A stretch of DNA of 64,000 nucleotides from Sphingomonas sp. (GCF_004799495.1 NZ_SSMY01000012.1:1-64000), one strand, 5' to 3'; positions 26,834 to 35,555 are shown, counted from the stretch's first letter. Notes: generated from the letters alone by a model not told the origin. Numbers and translations: made by a program.

Positions 26834-29239
26834 CTATCCCTCGATCTTCGAGAAGTCGGCGACCGAATGGACCGCGTCGCGCACGCGGGCGAGCAGCGCC
26901 AGCCGCGCCTCGCGCTTCGCCGGATCGGCATCGTTCACGGTCACAGCCTCAAAGAACGCGTCGATGGGCGAGCGGAGCGTCGCGAGCGCCGCCATCGCGG
27001 CCTCGAAATCCTCCCGCGCCACCGCATCGGCGGCCGCTGGCCCGGCTGCATCGAGCGCGGCGATCAGGTCAGCCTCTGCCTTTTCGGGCGTGTAGGAAAG
27101 GGAAAAATCCCCTCTCCCCCCGGGAGAGGGGCGAGCGCCGTCGGGCGCGAGAGGTGAGGGCCGGGTCGAACCGCTGGCCGTATCGACCCTGCCCTCACCC
27201 CGCGGCGCATGCGCGCCTTGCCCCTCTCCCGATGGGAGAGGGGTGTACCCTTCCTTCTTCAAAATATTCGCGGCGCGCTTGTACCCCGCGAGCAGATTCG
27301 CGCCGTCCTCGGTCCCGACGAACGATTGCAGCGCGCGGACGCGGGCGAGCAGGCGGACGAGGTCGTCCTCCCCACCGAGCGCGAACACGGCGTCGATCAG
27401 GTCGTGCCGGACCCCGGCCTCGCGTTGCTGGACCTTGAGGCGGTCGGCGAAGAAGTCGGCAACCGCCTTCGCATAAAAGCGCTCGCCAAGGGCATCCACA
27501 ATTTCAGGCTCGGGCATGCGAAACGGGAGCAGGCCCACAGACAGTGAGACCCCAGCTTCGCCAATCCGCCAACTTACTTCCGGCAACTCAGACGCGATGA
27601 TGATTGAGGCTGTGACCAATTCCCGCAGATCAACGCGAATGTCGTTCATCGTGATAATTTTTATAGCGCCGAGAGCAGCCCGACGCAGGGCAAACGGATC
27701 TTTTGAGCCTGAAGGCGGCAATCCCACCGCAAAGAACAACGCCAGCGTATCGATCTTATCCGCCAGCGACACCGCCACCGTCACCGGGGCGGTCGGCACC
27801 TCATCCCCCTGCCCGACCGGCTTGTAATGATCGCGCACCGCCTCGGCGACCGCGGCGTCCTCACCCTGCGCGGCGGCGTAATAGCCGCCCATCAGGCCCT
27901 GCAATTCGGGGAACTCGCCGACCATGCCGGTGACGAGGTCGGCCTTGGCCAGCCGCGCGGCGCGTTCGGCGAGGTTAGCCAATTCCCCTCTCCCCTCGGG
28001 AGAGGGGCGAGCGCTGCCAGGCGCGAGGGGTGAGGGCTGGGTCGAACCGCTGGCCGCATCGACCCCGCCCTCACCTCGCGGCGCTTGCGCGCCTTGCCCC
28101 TCTCCCGAGGGGAGAGGGGATATGATCCCCTCCTCGACCAACCAGCGCGCAAGCGTCGCGACGCGCTCGACCTTGTCGGCGACGGTGCCGAGCTTTTCGT
28201 GGAAGACGATCTTCTCGAGCTTTGTCGCCTGCTCCTCGAGCGGCACCTTGAGGTCGGTGTCGTAGAAGAAGCGCGCGTCGCTGAGCCGCGCGGCGAGGAC
28301 CTTGCGGTTGCCCTCGACGATCTTCGCGCCGCCGTCCGCCGCGTCGATGTTGGCAGTGCAGACGAACGCGTTGGCGAGCTTGCCGTCACCGTCGCGGCAC
28401 ACGAAATATTTCTGGTTCACGCGCGCGGTGAGCTGAATCACCTCGGGCGGGACTTCGAGGAACGCTTCGTCGAAGCGGCCGAGCAGCGGCACGGGCCATT
28501 CGGTCAGCCCGGCGTTTTCGGCGACCAGCCCTTCGTCCTCGATCAATTCCAATCCGGCGTCGGCCGCCAACGCGGCGGCACGGTCGCGGATGATCGCGCG
28601 GCGCTCGTCCTGGTCGACGATGACGTGGCAGGCGTGGAGCTTCTCGGCATAATCCGCCGCACTGCCGATCGTGATGACGCCGGGATGGTGGAAACGATGC
28701 CCCAAGGTGGCCGCGCCGGATTGCACGCCAGCAACTTCGCACGGCACCACATCCTCGCCAAGCAACGCGACGATGCCGTGCAAGGGGCGGACCCAGCGCA
28801 GGCTCTCGGTCGACAGCGACGCCTCGCCCCAGCGCATCGATTTGGGCCAAGGGAACTGGCGGACGATCGCGGGGATTGCCTCGGCCAGCACGTCGGCGGT
28901 CTTGCGCCCGGGCTTGTCGATCACCGCGAACAGCACGCCGTCGCGCTCGACCAATTGATCCTCGGACAAGCCAGTCTTGCGCAGGAACCCGTCGAGCGCC
29001 TGCGGCGGCGCGCCGACGCGCGGGCCCTTCACTTCCTCAGCGGTCGCTGCGGTTTCGGCCGGCAAATCGCGCGCGATCAGCGCGAGGCGGCGCGGGGTCG
29101 CGAACGTCACGATCGCGTCGGCGCGTAACCCCGCCTTCTCCAGCTCGCCCGCGAACAGCCGCGCGAGATCGTCGCGCGCCCTGTCCTGCATCCGCGCGGG
29201 GATTTCCTCGGAGCGCAGTTCAAGCAGGAAATCGGTCAC
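26834..29239 (-). CDS. glyS: Glycyl-tRNA synthetase beta subunit with two repeat-encoded inserts
   Basis: Tetrameric GlyRS beta chain; works with GlyQ to charge tRNA-Gly. Start is the GTG at 29239 (TDFLLELRSEEIPARM), overlapping the preceding gene by 4 bp. The core is intact: LFAVIDKPGR, the HD-like region GEFPELQGLMGGYYA, SLADKIDTL, and the anticodon-binding C-terminus. At 801 residues it is about 100 longer than usual. The excess is two 46-residue Gly/Pro/Ser-rich inserts (about 373-419 and 665-711). Both start PLPSGEGQGA and are encoded by near-identical 138-bp palindromic repeats. Both fall between recognisable core segments and keep the frame, so the enzyme is probably functional. Confidence 0.95.
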   Translation of the reverse strand: MTDFLLELRSEEIPARMQDRARDDLARLFAGELEKAGLRADAIVTFATPRRLALIARDLPAETAATAEEVKGPRVGAPPQALDGFLRKTGLSEDQLVERDGVLFAVIDKPGRKTADVLAEAIPAIVRQFPWPKSMRWGEASLSTESLRWVRPLHGIVALLGEDVVPCEVAGVQSGAATLGHRFHHPGVITIGSAADYAEKLHACHVIVDQDERRAIIRDRAAALAADAGLELIEDEGLVAENAGLTEWPVPLLGRFDEAFLEVPPEVIQLTARVNQKYFVCRDGDGKLANAFVCTANIDAADGGAKIVEGNRKVLAARLSDARFFYDTDLKVPLEEQATKLEKIVFHEKLGTVADKVERVATLARWLVEEGIISPLPSGEGQGAQAPRGEGGVDAASGSTQPSPLAPGSARPSPEGRGELANLAERAARLAKADLVTGMVGEFPELQGLMGGYYAAAQGEDAAVAEAVRDHYKPVGQGDEVPTAPVTVAVSLADKIDTLALFFAVGLPPSGSKDPFALRRAALGAIKIITMNDIRVDLRELVTASIIIASELPEVSWRIGEAGVSLSVGLLPFRMPEPEIVDALGERFYAKAVADFFADRLKVQQREAGVRHDLIDAVFALGGEDDLVRLLARVRALQSFVGTEDGANLLAGYKRAANILKKEGYTPLPSGEGQGAHAPRGEGRVDTASGSTRPSPLAPDGARPSPGGRGDFSLSYTPEKAEADLIAALDAAGPAAADAVAREDFEAAMAALATLRSPIDAFFEAVTVNDADPAKREARLALLARVRDAVHSVADFSKIEG
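27108..27245. repeat. 138-bp palindromic repeat inside glyS (copy A)
   Basis: Both ends are hairpin-forming: CCCCTCTCCC...GGGAGAGGGG at the left and the same pair at the right, so the whole unit is also an inverted repeat. The middle contains GTGAGGGC and its inverse GCCCTCAC. It is 138 bp long, exactly 46 codons, and nearly identical over its full length to copy B at 27984. Translated on the minus strand it adds residues about 665-711 of GlyS. Confidence 0.93.
27984..28121. repeat. 138-bp palindromic repeat inside glyS (copy B)
   Basis: Same length, same orientation and, by eye, roughly 90 percent the same sequence as copy A at 27108. It encodes residues about 373-419 of GlyS without breaking the frame. 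A related but diverged copy lies between argD and argF at 57803. Confidence 0.93.
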
Positions 29240-29694
29240 AAATCCTCCCCGGCACGGGGAGGGGGACCGTCCGAAGGACGGTGGAGGGGGCGGGCCGCAA
29301 ACGATACGATCGATTGGGCCGCAGCGTCGGCGTCACGCAGCAGGTCAGCCGCCGGAATGCGAAGAACGCGATAGCCTTGGGCTTCCAACCACGCCGTCCG
29401 CTCGGCGTCGCGCTCGGGCCGATTGCCCATATCGTGCGCCATGCCGTCGACTTCGATCACCAGCTCCGCCGACGCGCAGTAGAAATCGGCGCGGTAGCCG
29501 CCGATCGGATGCTGCTTGCGAAACGCGACCCCCTGCGGTGAACCTTTCAGCCGTTGCCACAGCAGGACTTCGGGCAAGCTCATCTCGCGCCGAGCTCTAC
29601 GCGCTTCGTAGACGTCGGGCCGGCGGAGCGATCGCGAGCCCCCTCCGGCGCTTCGCGCCACCTCCCCGTCCCGGGGAGGATCTGATGTCGCCAT
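29236..29694 (-). CDS. DUF559 (Vsr/PD-(D/E)XK-like) endonuclease-domain protein
   Basis: 152 residues from the ATG at 29694, which overlaps the glyQ stop as TGATG. The core at about 38-135 is a DUF559 domain: MSLPEVLLWQRL, FRKQHPIGGYRADFYC, LVIEVDGMAH and YRVLRIPAADLL. These contain the acidic and E-x-D residues of the restriction-endonuclease-like fold. The first 20 and last 18 residues are encoded by flanking palindromic repeats. Its own end overlaps the glyS GTG. It therefore sits as an extra cistron between two subunit genes that are normally adjacent. Function of the family is unproven. Confidence 0.85.
   Translation of the reverse strand: MATSDPPRDGEVARSAGGGSRSLRRPDVYEARRARREMSLPEVLLWQRLKGSPQGVAFRKQHPIGGYRADFYCASAELVIEVDGMAHDMGNRPERDAERTAWLEAQGYRVLRIPAADLLRDADAAAQSIVSFAARPLHRPSDGPPPRAGEDL
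29241..29290. repeat. Palindromic repeat at the glyS side of the DUF559 gene
   Basis: Reads ATCCTCCCCGGCACGGGGAGG, then the hairpin ACCGTCCGAAGGACGGT, then GGAGGGGGC on the plus strand. A matching element occurs in inverted orientation at 29631-29685, on the other side of the DUF559 coding core. Confidence 0.8.
29631..29685. repeat. Palindromic repeat at the glyQ side of the DUF559 gene (inverted copy)
   Basis: On the minus strand it reads ATCCTCCCCGGGACGGGGAGG, then the hairpin GGCGCGAAGCGCC, then GGAGGGGGC. This is the same layout as the element at 29241 but in the opposite orientation, so the pair forms terminal inverted repeats around the DUF559 gene. Confidence 0.8.
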
Positions 29695-30560
29695 CACGCC
29701 ACCCACCCGTTCTTGTCCATCCACGCCGCGCACGCGCCTTTTGCGAGGTCGCGCACCCTACCGATATAAGCCTGTCGCTCGGCGACCGAGATCACGCCGC
29801 GGGCGTTCAAGAGGTTGAAGATGTGGCTCGCCTCGATCGCCTGTTCGTAGGCCGGGATCGGGAGCTGGTGCGCGAGGCAATTCTCGCACTCGGCGGCGGC
29901 CTTGCGGAACAGGTCGAACAAAGTCTCGGTGTCCGCGACCTCGAAGTTCCAGGTGGATTGCTCGATCTCGTTTTCGAGGAACACGTCACCATAGGTCACG
30001 CCAGCGTCGTTGTACGCGAGGTCGTAGATGCTGTCCTTGTTCTGGAGGTACAGCGCGAGCCGTTCGAGCCCATAGGTCAGCTCGCCCGCGACCGGCTTGC
30101 AGTCGAACCCGCCCATCTGCTGGAAATAGGTGAATTGGGTGACTTCCATCCCGTCGCACCACACTTCCCAGCCCAGTCCCCACGCGCCGAGCGTCGGGCT
30201 TTCCCAATCGTCCTCGACGAAGCGGATGTCGTGGTTGGCGGTGTCGATCCCGATCGCCGCGAGGCTGCCGAGGTAGAGGTCCTGCAAATCGGGCGGGCTG
30301 GGCTTCAGGATCACCTGATACTGGTAATAATGCTGCAGCCGGTTGGGGTTCTCGCCATAGCGCCCGTCGGTCGGGCGGCGGCATGGCTGGACGAACGCGG
30401 CGTTCCACGGGTCCGGCCCGAGCGCGCGCAACGTCGTCGCGGTATGGAACGTCCCCGCCCCCATCCGCATGTCGTACGGCTGGAGGATCAGGCAGCCGCG
30501 TTCGCTCCAATAATCGTGGAGCGTCAGGATCATGCGCTGGAAGGAGAGCGGCTGGGTCAT
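29694..30560 (-). CDS. glyQ: Glycyl-tRNA synthetase alpha subunit
   Basis: Catalytic chain of the alpha2-beta2 GlyRS, 288 residues from the ATG at 30560 ([18 protein letters not shown]). Class II motifs are visible: [22 protein letters not shown] at the N-terminus (motif 1 region), [20 protein letters not shown] (motif 2), and [14 protein letters not shown] (motif 3). No truncation. The stop overlaps the start of the DUF559 gene, which separates it from glyS. A divergent promoter region of 115 bp faces the first TraB/GumN gene. Confidence 0.97.
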   Translation of the reverse strand: MTQPLSFQRMILTLHDYWSERGCLILQPYDMRMGAGTFHTATTLRALGPDPWNAAFVQPCRRPTDGRYGENPNRLQHYYQYQVILKPSPPDLQDLYLGSLAAIGIDTANHDIRFVEDDWESPTLGAWGLGWEVWCDGMEVTQFTYFQQMGGFDCKPVAGELTYGLERLALYLQNKDSIYDLAYNDAGVTYGDVFLENEIEQSTWNFEVADTETLFDLFRKAAAECENCLAHQLPIPAYEQAIEASHIFNLLNARGVISVAERQAYIGRVRDLAKGACAAWMDKNGWVA

Positions 30561-30675
30561 GGTGCAGTGCAAAAGCCTCTGGCGCAGGGGGCGCGGAGGG
30601 TCAATGCCGCTTCACCTCTTGGTCATTTGGCTGGAGCTACCTAATTGTCGTCGGGACGCGAACCAAAGGACCATC

Positions 30676-31629
30676 ATGCTTCGTAAACTGCTTATCCTGC
30701 TCGGATTGACCGCCGCCGGCATCGCCGCAGCACAGACCGCAACGCCGGCCCAGCCGCCCGCGAAAGCGGTCGTCACCATTCAGGACGCGCTCGACAAGCT
30801 CAAGGCGGCGCCGGCGATGGTCGATGCCGATCCCGCGCTGTGGGTGGTCAAGGATGCCGACACGACGATCTATCTGTTCGGCACGGTCCATGTGCTCAAG
30901 CCCGGGCTGTCGTGGTTCGACGAGGGCGTGAAGAAGGCGTTCGATTCGTCCGACGAACTGGTGCTCGAACTGGTCCAGCCCGATCCCGCGGCGATGCAGG
31001 GACTGGTGATGGCCAAGGGGTTCGACATGACCGGGCCGACGCTGTCGTCGCAACTGCCCGCCGACGAGCAGCCGATGTACCTCAAGGCGCTGACCGACAA
31101 CGGCTTGCCCGCCGCCGCGTTCGACCATGCGCGGCCGTGGTTCGCCGCGACGACGCTGTCGATCCTGCCGCTGATGAAGCTCGGCTACGACCCGAAGAGC
31201 GGGCCCGAAAGCGTGCTGACCGAGGCGGCCGCCGCCGAGAAGAAGCCGGTCGAGGGGCTGGAGACCGCGGAGCAGCAGATCGGCTTCCTGTCGGGCCTGT
31301 CCCAACCGGTCCAGCTGACCTTCCTCGAATCGACGCTCAAGGACTTGCCCAAGACCGCCGAGAACATGGACAAGATGGTCGGCGCCTGGTCGCGCGGCGA
31401 CCCGGCCGCGCTCGGCGAGATCATGAACGAGGGGCTGACCGATTCGCCCGAACTGGCGAAGGCGCTGCTGTTCGACCGCAACGCGCGCTGGGCGCAGTGG
31501 ATCAAGGCGCGATTGGCCAAGCCGGGGACGGTGTTCATCGCGGTCGGCGCGGGGCATCTGGCGGGCAAGCAAAGCGTGATCGAGCAGCTGAAGGCCCTGA
31601 ACCTGACCGCGACGCGGGTCGCCTATTGA
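30676..31629 (+). CDS. TraB/GumN family protein (first of a tandem pair)
   Basis: 317 residues with a signal peptide (LLILLGLTAAGIAAAQ) and an AAAGGA ribosome binding site before the ATG at 30676. The TraB/GumN signature is present: LWVVKDADTTIYLFGTVHVL, LVLELVQPD, and the C-terminal FIAVGAGHLAGKQSVIEQL. The two G-x-x-H motifs are thought to form a metal-dependent protease-like site related to TIKI. Probably periplasmic. The stop overlaps the TTG start of the second copy. Confidence 0.88.
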   Translation: MLRKLLILLGLTAAGIAAAQTATPAQPPAKAVVTIQDALDKLKAAPAMVDADPALWVVKDADTTIYLFGTVHVLKPGLSWFDEGVKKAFDSSDELVLELVQPDPAAMQGLVMAKGFDMTGPTLSSQLPADEQPMYLKALTDNGLPAAAFDHARPWFAATTLSILPLMKLGYDPKSGPESVLTEAAAAEKKPVEGLETAEQQIGFLSGLSQPVQLTFLESTLKDLPKTAENMDKMVGAWSRGDPAALGEIMNEGLTDSPELAKALLFDRNARWAQWIKARLAKPGTVFIAVGAGHLAGKQSVIEQLKALNLTATRVAY

Positions 31630-32450
31630 TCCGCGCCCGCGCCCTGATCGCTGTCGCGCTGGCGGCGCTCGGTGGGTGTTCGCTCGCGTCCGAGCCGGCG
31701 ACGCCGCCGATGTGGAAGGTCAGCGACGGCGACACGACCGTCTACCTGCTCGGGTCGATGCATCTGCTCCCGCCCGGGACCGACTGGCGCGACGCCGCGG
31801 TCGAGCGCGCGATTGCAGACGCCGACACGCTGGTGCTGGAGAGCGATCCCGATGCCAGGGACGATTTCGCCACGATCGCCAAGGCGCCCGGTCTGCGCCC
31901 GCTGACCGAGCGGCTCGGCCCCCAACGGCGCGACGCGCTCGACCAGGCGATCGCGCGGACCGGCCAGCCGGCGGACGCGTTCGACGGGTACAAGGATTGG
32001 GCCGCCGCGGTGATGCTCGGCACCGGCGACGCGCTCGACGCGGGTGCGACGGCGAAGGACGGGGTCGACGCAATGCTGTGGGCCGCGTTCGCCGGCAAGC
32101 ATCGCGAGGCGCTCGAGCAACCCGGCGCGGAAATCCGCGCGCTCGACATCCTGCCGCCGCAGCTCCAGCACCGCATGCTCGACGAATCGCTCGGCGGGCC
32201 GCGTTACGAAAGCGTGCTCGACGCGTGGGAACAGGGCGACCTGGCCGCGCTCGACAAGGCGAGCGCGTCGAAGGAACTCCGCCCGTTCCTCGTCACCGCC
32301 GCCAATCGCCGCTGGGCCGCGTGGATCGCGAACCAGATGGGGCCGAAGGCCACGCTGCTCGTCGCGGTCGGCGCGGGGCATCTGGTGGGGAAGGATTCGA
32401 TCGTCGATATGCTCGCGGCCAAGGGATTCAAGGTCGAGCGCGTTCAGTAG
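31626..32450 (+). CDS. TraB/GumN family lipoprotein (second of a tandem pair)
   Basis: 274 residues; the start is a TTG at 31626 overlapping the previous stop. A lipoprotein signal (ALIAVALAALGGC) puts the lipid-bearing Cys near residue 18. It keeps the family motifs MWKVSDGDTTVYLLGSMHLL and LLVAVGAGHLVGKDSIVDML, but is clearly diverged from its neighbour and about 25 residues shorter in the middle. One copy is soluble and one is lipidated, so the pair may act at different places in the periplasm. Confidence 0.87.
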   Translation: MIRARALIAVALAALGGCSLASEPATPPMWKVSDGDTTVYLLGSMHLLPPGTDWRDAAVERAIADADTLVLESDPDARDDFATIAKAPGLRPLTERLGPQRRDALDQAIARTGQPADAFDGYKDWAAAVMLGTGDALDAGATAKDGVDAMLWAAFAGKHREALEQPGAEIRALDILPPQLQHRMLDESLGGPRYESVLDAWEQGDLAALDKASASKELRPFLVTAANRRWAAWIANQMGPKATLLVAVGAGHLVGKDSIVDMLAAKGFKVERVQ

Positions 32451-32650
32451 AGCCCGTTAGTCTCTCCGTCCCCATCCCCACTCAATAACTGGTCTATTTC
32501 GTTCAATTCGGCCCGAAGCGTGGCGATGATCTCGTGGTTGTTGCCCGCAACGAAATAGTGCGGCGACTCCAGCTCGCGCAGTTGCGCAACAATCCCCGCC
32601 CGCGCCTCGACAAGTTGGTCGCGCAACGGTCGTTCTTCGTGGGGCGGCAT
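32444..32650 (-). CDS. Small hypothetical protein, 68 aa
   Basis: A short reading frame with a charged, helix-rich sequence (ARAGIVAQLRELESPHYFVA, then TLRAELNEIDQLL), which looks like a helical hairpin or coiled coil. No family recognised. It overlaps the convergent TraB/GumN gene by 7 bp. The codon pattern and the amphipathic helices favour a real gene over a chance frame, but the evidence is moderate. Confidence 0.5.
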   Translation of the reverse strand: MPPHEERPLRDQLVEARAGIVAQLRELESPHYFVAGNNHEIIATLRAELNEIDQLLSGDGDGETNGLY

Positions 32651-32780
32651 ACCGTCTCCGTGTCAGGCGTGGCTTGCGCCCTTAGCACCTTTCCGCTAGT
32701 GGCGCGCGCTTCCGCAGCGTGGTCATCCCTGGAGGCGTGCGCGGAAATATCCTGAACCAAACGTATTTCGGAGACTATCA

Positions 32781-33476
32781 ATGAGCGACCAACTGACGCT
32801 CGCCGCCGAGACGCGCGACCGTGGAGGCAAGGGAGCCTCGCGTGATCTGCGCCGCAACGGCCGCGTGCCCGCCGTCATCTATGGCATGAAGCAGGACCCC
32901 ATCTCGATCCACGTGGAAGAGAAAGCGCTGGTCCGCGCGCTGATGACCGGGCATTTCATGAACACCGTCGTGATGGTCGACACCGGCAACGGCAAGCCGA
33001 CCCGCACGCTGCCCAAGGACGTGGCGTTCGACGTCGTCACCGACCGTCCGCTCCACGTCGACTTCCTGCGCATCAGCGAGCACGCGACCGTCCACGTCAA
33101 CGTGCCGGTGCACTTCACCGACGAGGAAGAGTGCAAGGGCATCAAGATCGGCGGCGTGCTGAACGTCGTGCGGCACGAGCTCGAACTGATCGTCGATGCC
33201 GCCGACATTCCGGGCGAAATCGCGATTTCGCTCAAGGGTCTCGAGGTTGGTGACTCGATCCACATTTCGCACGTCGCGCTGCCCAAGGGCGCCAAGTCGG
33301 CGATCGACGACCGCGACTTCACCATCGCGACGATCATCGCCCCGTCGGCGCTGAAGTCGACCGAAGGCGATAACGAGACCGAAGCGGGTGGCGCCGAGGC
33401 GCCGGCCGAGACCGCCGACGCGGAGGGTGAAGCTGCCGCGACCGAAGCTCCCGCCGAGGGCGATACGGCCGAGTAA
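32781..33476 (+). CDS. rplY: 50S ribosomal protein L25 (CTC/TL5 form)
   Basis: Binds 5S rRNA. 231 residues: L25 domain at about 5-95 ([25 protein letters not shown]), C-terminal TL5 beta domain at about 100-185 ([31 protein letters not shown]), and an acidic Ala/Glu-rich tail of about 35 residues. This is the long form usual in alphaproteobacteria. The 130-bp spacer upstream should hold its promoter. A strong terminator follows. Confidence 0.96.
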   Translation: MSDQLTLAAETRDRGGKGASRDLRRNGRVPAVIYGMKQDPISIHVEEKALVRALMTGHFMNTVVMVDTGNGKPTRTLPKDVAFDVVTDRPLHVDFLRISEHATVHVNVPVHFTDEEECKGIKIGGVLNVVRHELELIVDAADIPGEIAISLKGLEVGDSIHISHVALPKGAKSAIDDRDFTIATIIAPSALKSTEGDNETEAGGAEAPAETADAEGEAAATEAPAEGDTAE

Positions 33477-33504
33477 CACCGGCTTCGCATTGTCGAAAAC
33501 GATT

Positions 33505-33540
33505 GGGGCGCGCGATCCGCTGGATCGCGCGCCCCTTTCG
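33505..33540 (+). terminator. Rho-independent terminator after rplY
   Basis: A perfect 14-bp stem, GGGGCGCGCGATCC (33505-33518) and GGATCGCGCGCCCC (33522-33535), with a 3-base loop, followed by TTTCG. It lies between rplY and pth, so the two are probably separate transcripts or only partly coupled. Confidence 0.85.
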
Positions 33541-33557
33541 CGTCTAGGGAAGGCGCC

Positions 33558-34133
33558 ATGCAACTCTGGGTCGGCCTGGGCAATCCCGGCGCGCAATATG
33601 CGATGCATCGCCACAACGTCGGCTTCATGGCGGTCGACGCGATCGCCGAGGTGCACGATTTCGGCGCGGTGAAGAAGCAATTCCAGGGCTGGACGCAGGA
33701 AGGGCGCGTCGGCGGCGAGAAGGTGCTGCTCTTGAAGCCCGCGACCTTCATGAACGAGAGCGGCCGCTCGATCGGCGAGGCGATGCGCTTCTACAAGCTC
33801 ACGCCCGAGGACGTGACGGTGTTCTACGACGAGCTCGACCTCGAGCCGTTCAAGGTCCGCGTGAAGCGCGGCGGCGGGACCGCGGGGCACAACGGCATGC
33901 GATCGACCGTCCAGCATATCGGCGATGCGTTCCGCCGCGTGCGGATCGGGATCGGCCATCCCGGGCACAAGGACCGCGTGACCGGGCACGTGCTGGGCAA
34001 TTACGCCAAGGTGGAGATCGAACCGCTGACCGACCTGCTCGGCGCGATTGCGGCGGAAGCGGATTGGCTGGCGCAGGGCGACGACGTGCGCTTCATGAAC
34101 GACATCGCGCTGCGGCTTCAGAGCGAGACCTAA
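33558..34133 (+). CDS. pth: Peptidyl-tRNA hydrolase
   Basis: Releases tRNA from peptidyl-tRNA that has dropped off ribosomes. 191 residues. Conserved LWVGLGNPGAQY with N9, catalytic H19 in HRHNVGF, the PATFMNESGRS loop, the catalytic Asp in VFYDELDLE, and GGGTAGHNGMRS. It sits after rplY, the common rplY-pth order in proteobacteria, though a terminator separates them. Confidence 0.97.
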   Translation: MQLWVGLGNPGAQYAMHRHNVGFMAVDAIAEVHDFGAVKKQFQGWTQEGRVGGEKVLLLKPATFMNESGRSIGEAMRFYKLTPEDVTVFYDELDLEPFKVRVKRGGGTAGHNGMRSTVQHIGDAFRRVRIGIGHPGHKDRVTGHVLGNYAKVEIEPLTDLLGAIAAEADWLAQGDDVRFMNDIALRLQSET

Positions 34134-34194
34134 ACGCGGTACTTGCTGGCAAGCTTGCGCTACCTATTTACTTTGCATCATTGATGAAAGCCGA

Positions 34195-34890
34195 ATGATG
34201 TCGACCAAACGCTCGCGAGTTGTGCGACCACTCACTGCGATCGAAGAAGAATTTCGAGCCCAGCTTGGTTTTCTTCGGTCGTCGTGCGAGGCATATGACC
34301 GCGGCGAGACTGACGAATTTCGACGGATCGCGCTAGCTATTCGTGTACTAGTTTATGACCGTGGACAGTCGCAATCAGTCATAAGCCAATTAGGTCTCAC
34401 GAACGTTCCATTCATCTCCTATTGCCCCTCACTAAATCCGGCCAACCTACTCAGCGAGGCGCCGCTCGTGATGGTGCAGATAGGCGCAGACATCGCTTAT
34501 AGGCCCTTGCTCGATGAAGGACCTTTTCCGCCAAGCGTGCTTGCCTTGCCGGCTTGGTGGGAGCAGCCGGTATTTCGGACCGCTGAAGGCGAAGTCATGG
34601 AGCGTAACGGCTTCGTGCTGTTTGTCGCCAATCAGGCTGGCGGCGCCCACGTTGATCCTGAACTCGATGAACAGTTTCATCGGATCGCGAACGAGAATGC
34701 CGCCGGATGGATTGGCACCGTCAACGGTGAATCCTTTCCGCTTGAGCACTTGGAGAAGGCCTATATTCGTCACATTGGCTTCGAAACCCTGAAATCGCTC
34801 GAACCGGAATGGGAGCGCATCGCGGGAAATAGGATATGTGGCTGCGGTACCGGCCGGAAATTTCGGTACTGCTGCGGCAAAAGCAAATAG
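34195..34890 (+). CDS. SEC-C zinc-motif protein, low GC
   Basis: 231 residues. The C-terminus ICGCGTGRKFRYCCGKSK is a SEC-C motif (C-x-C...CC), the zinc-binding element also found at the SecA tail. The remaining 210 residues contain no domain I can name; they look soluble and mixed alpha/beta. GC content is clearly below the window average and codon use is relaxed, which suggests acquisition from elsewhere. It stands alone between pth and a 2OG oxygenase gene. SEC-C proteins of unknown function are often accessory or stress-related, but nothing here shows its job. Confidence 0.75.
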   Translation: MMSTKRSRVVRPLTAIEEEFRAQLGFLRSSCEAYDRGETDEFRRIALAIRVLVYDRGQSQSVISQLGLTNVPFISYCPSLNPANLLSEAPLVMVQIGADIAYRPLLDEGPFPPSVLALPAWWEQPVFRTAEGEVMERNGFVLFVANQAGGAHVDPELDEQFHRIANENAAGWIGTVNGESFPLEHLEKAYIRHIGFETLKSLEPEWERIAGNRICGCGTGRKFRYCCGKSK

Positions 34891-34976
34891 CCAAATTCGG
34901 TACGCTTTCTTGCGACATTGCGGATAACGTACGTCGTGATTTGCTAGTCAGGCTCCGACATGCTTCACGGCAATCG

Positions 34977-35555
34977 ATGACTATCAACACCCTTTTCGCT
35001 ACCCGGTTCTACGACGCGGCGCTCGGCGACGACGCGCTGGTCGCGGAACTGGCCGATGCCTGCCGCGATCTCGCCGAACAGGATCGCGCCGGGCGCAACT
35101 GGTCGAAGGAGCATGGCTATCGCGGTTATACCTCCTACGCATCGCTCGACGATCTGCCGATCCGCGACCCGCGCTTCGGCGACCTGGTCAAGCTGCTCGA
35201 CAAGCACGTCGCGGCGTTCGCGCGGGACTGCGGGTTCGAGCTCGCCAAGAAGCTCAAGCTCGACAGCCTGTGGGTCAACGTCCTCAAGCCTGGAGGCACG
35301 CATTCGGGACATATCCACCCGCATTCGGTGGTGTCGGGGACGCTCTATATCTTGGTGCCGCCGGGATCGGGGGCGCTGCGGCTCGAGGATCCGCGCCTGC
35401 CGCTGATGATGGCGGCGCCGTCGCGGCCCGACACATTCGTCTATGTGGAACCTGGCGAGGGCCGGGTCTTGCTGTGGGAAAGCTGGCTGCGGCACGAGGT
35501 GATGCCCAACGCGGCCAACCACGACCGCATCAGCATCAGCTTCAATTACCGCTAG
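34977..35555 (+). CDS. 2OG-Fe(II) oxygenase, TIGR02466-like
   Basis: 192 residues from the ATG at 34977 (MTINTLFATRFYDAAL). The double-stranded beta-helix core carries candidate iron ligands: His in SGHIHPHSVVSGTLYI near residue 110 and the distal His in WLRHEVMPN near 175, followed by the Arg of RISISFNYR that would bind 2-oxoglutarate. The layout fits the TIGR02466 family of putative hydroxylases. Substrate unknown. It overlaps the convergent hypothetical gene by 14 bp. Confidence 0.82.
   Translation: MTINTLFATRFYDAALGDDALVAELADACRDLAEQDRAGRNWSKEHGYRGYTSYASLDDLPIRDPRFGDLVKLLDKHVAAFARDCGFELAKKLKLDSLWVNVLKPGGTHSGHIHPHSVVSGTLYILVPPGSGALRLEDPRLPLMMAAPSRPDTFVYVEPGEGRVLLWESWLRHEVMPNAANHDRISISFNYR

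Noticed and set aside
26834..29239. glyS as a pseudogene interrupted by repeats
   Set aside because: Both inserts are multiples of three, have no stop codon, and lie between conserved segments; all core motifs remain.
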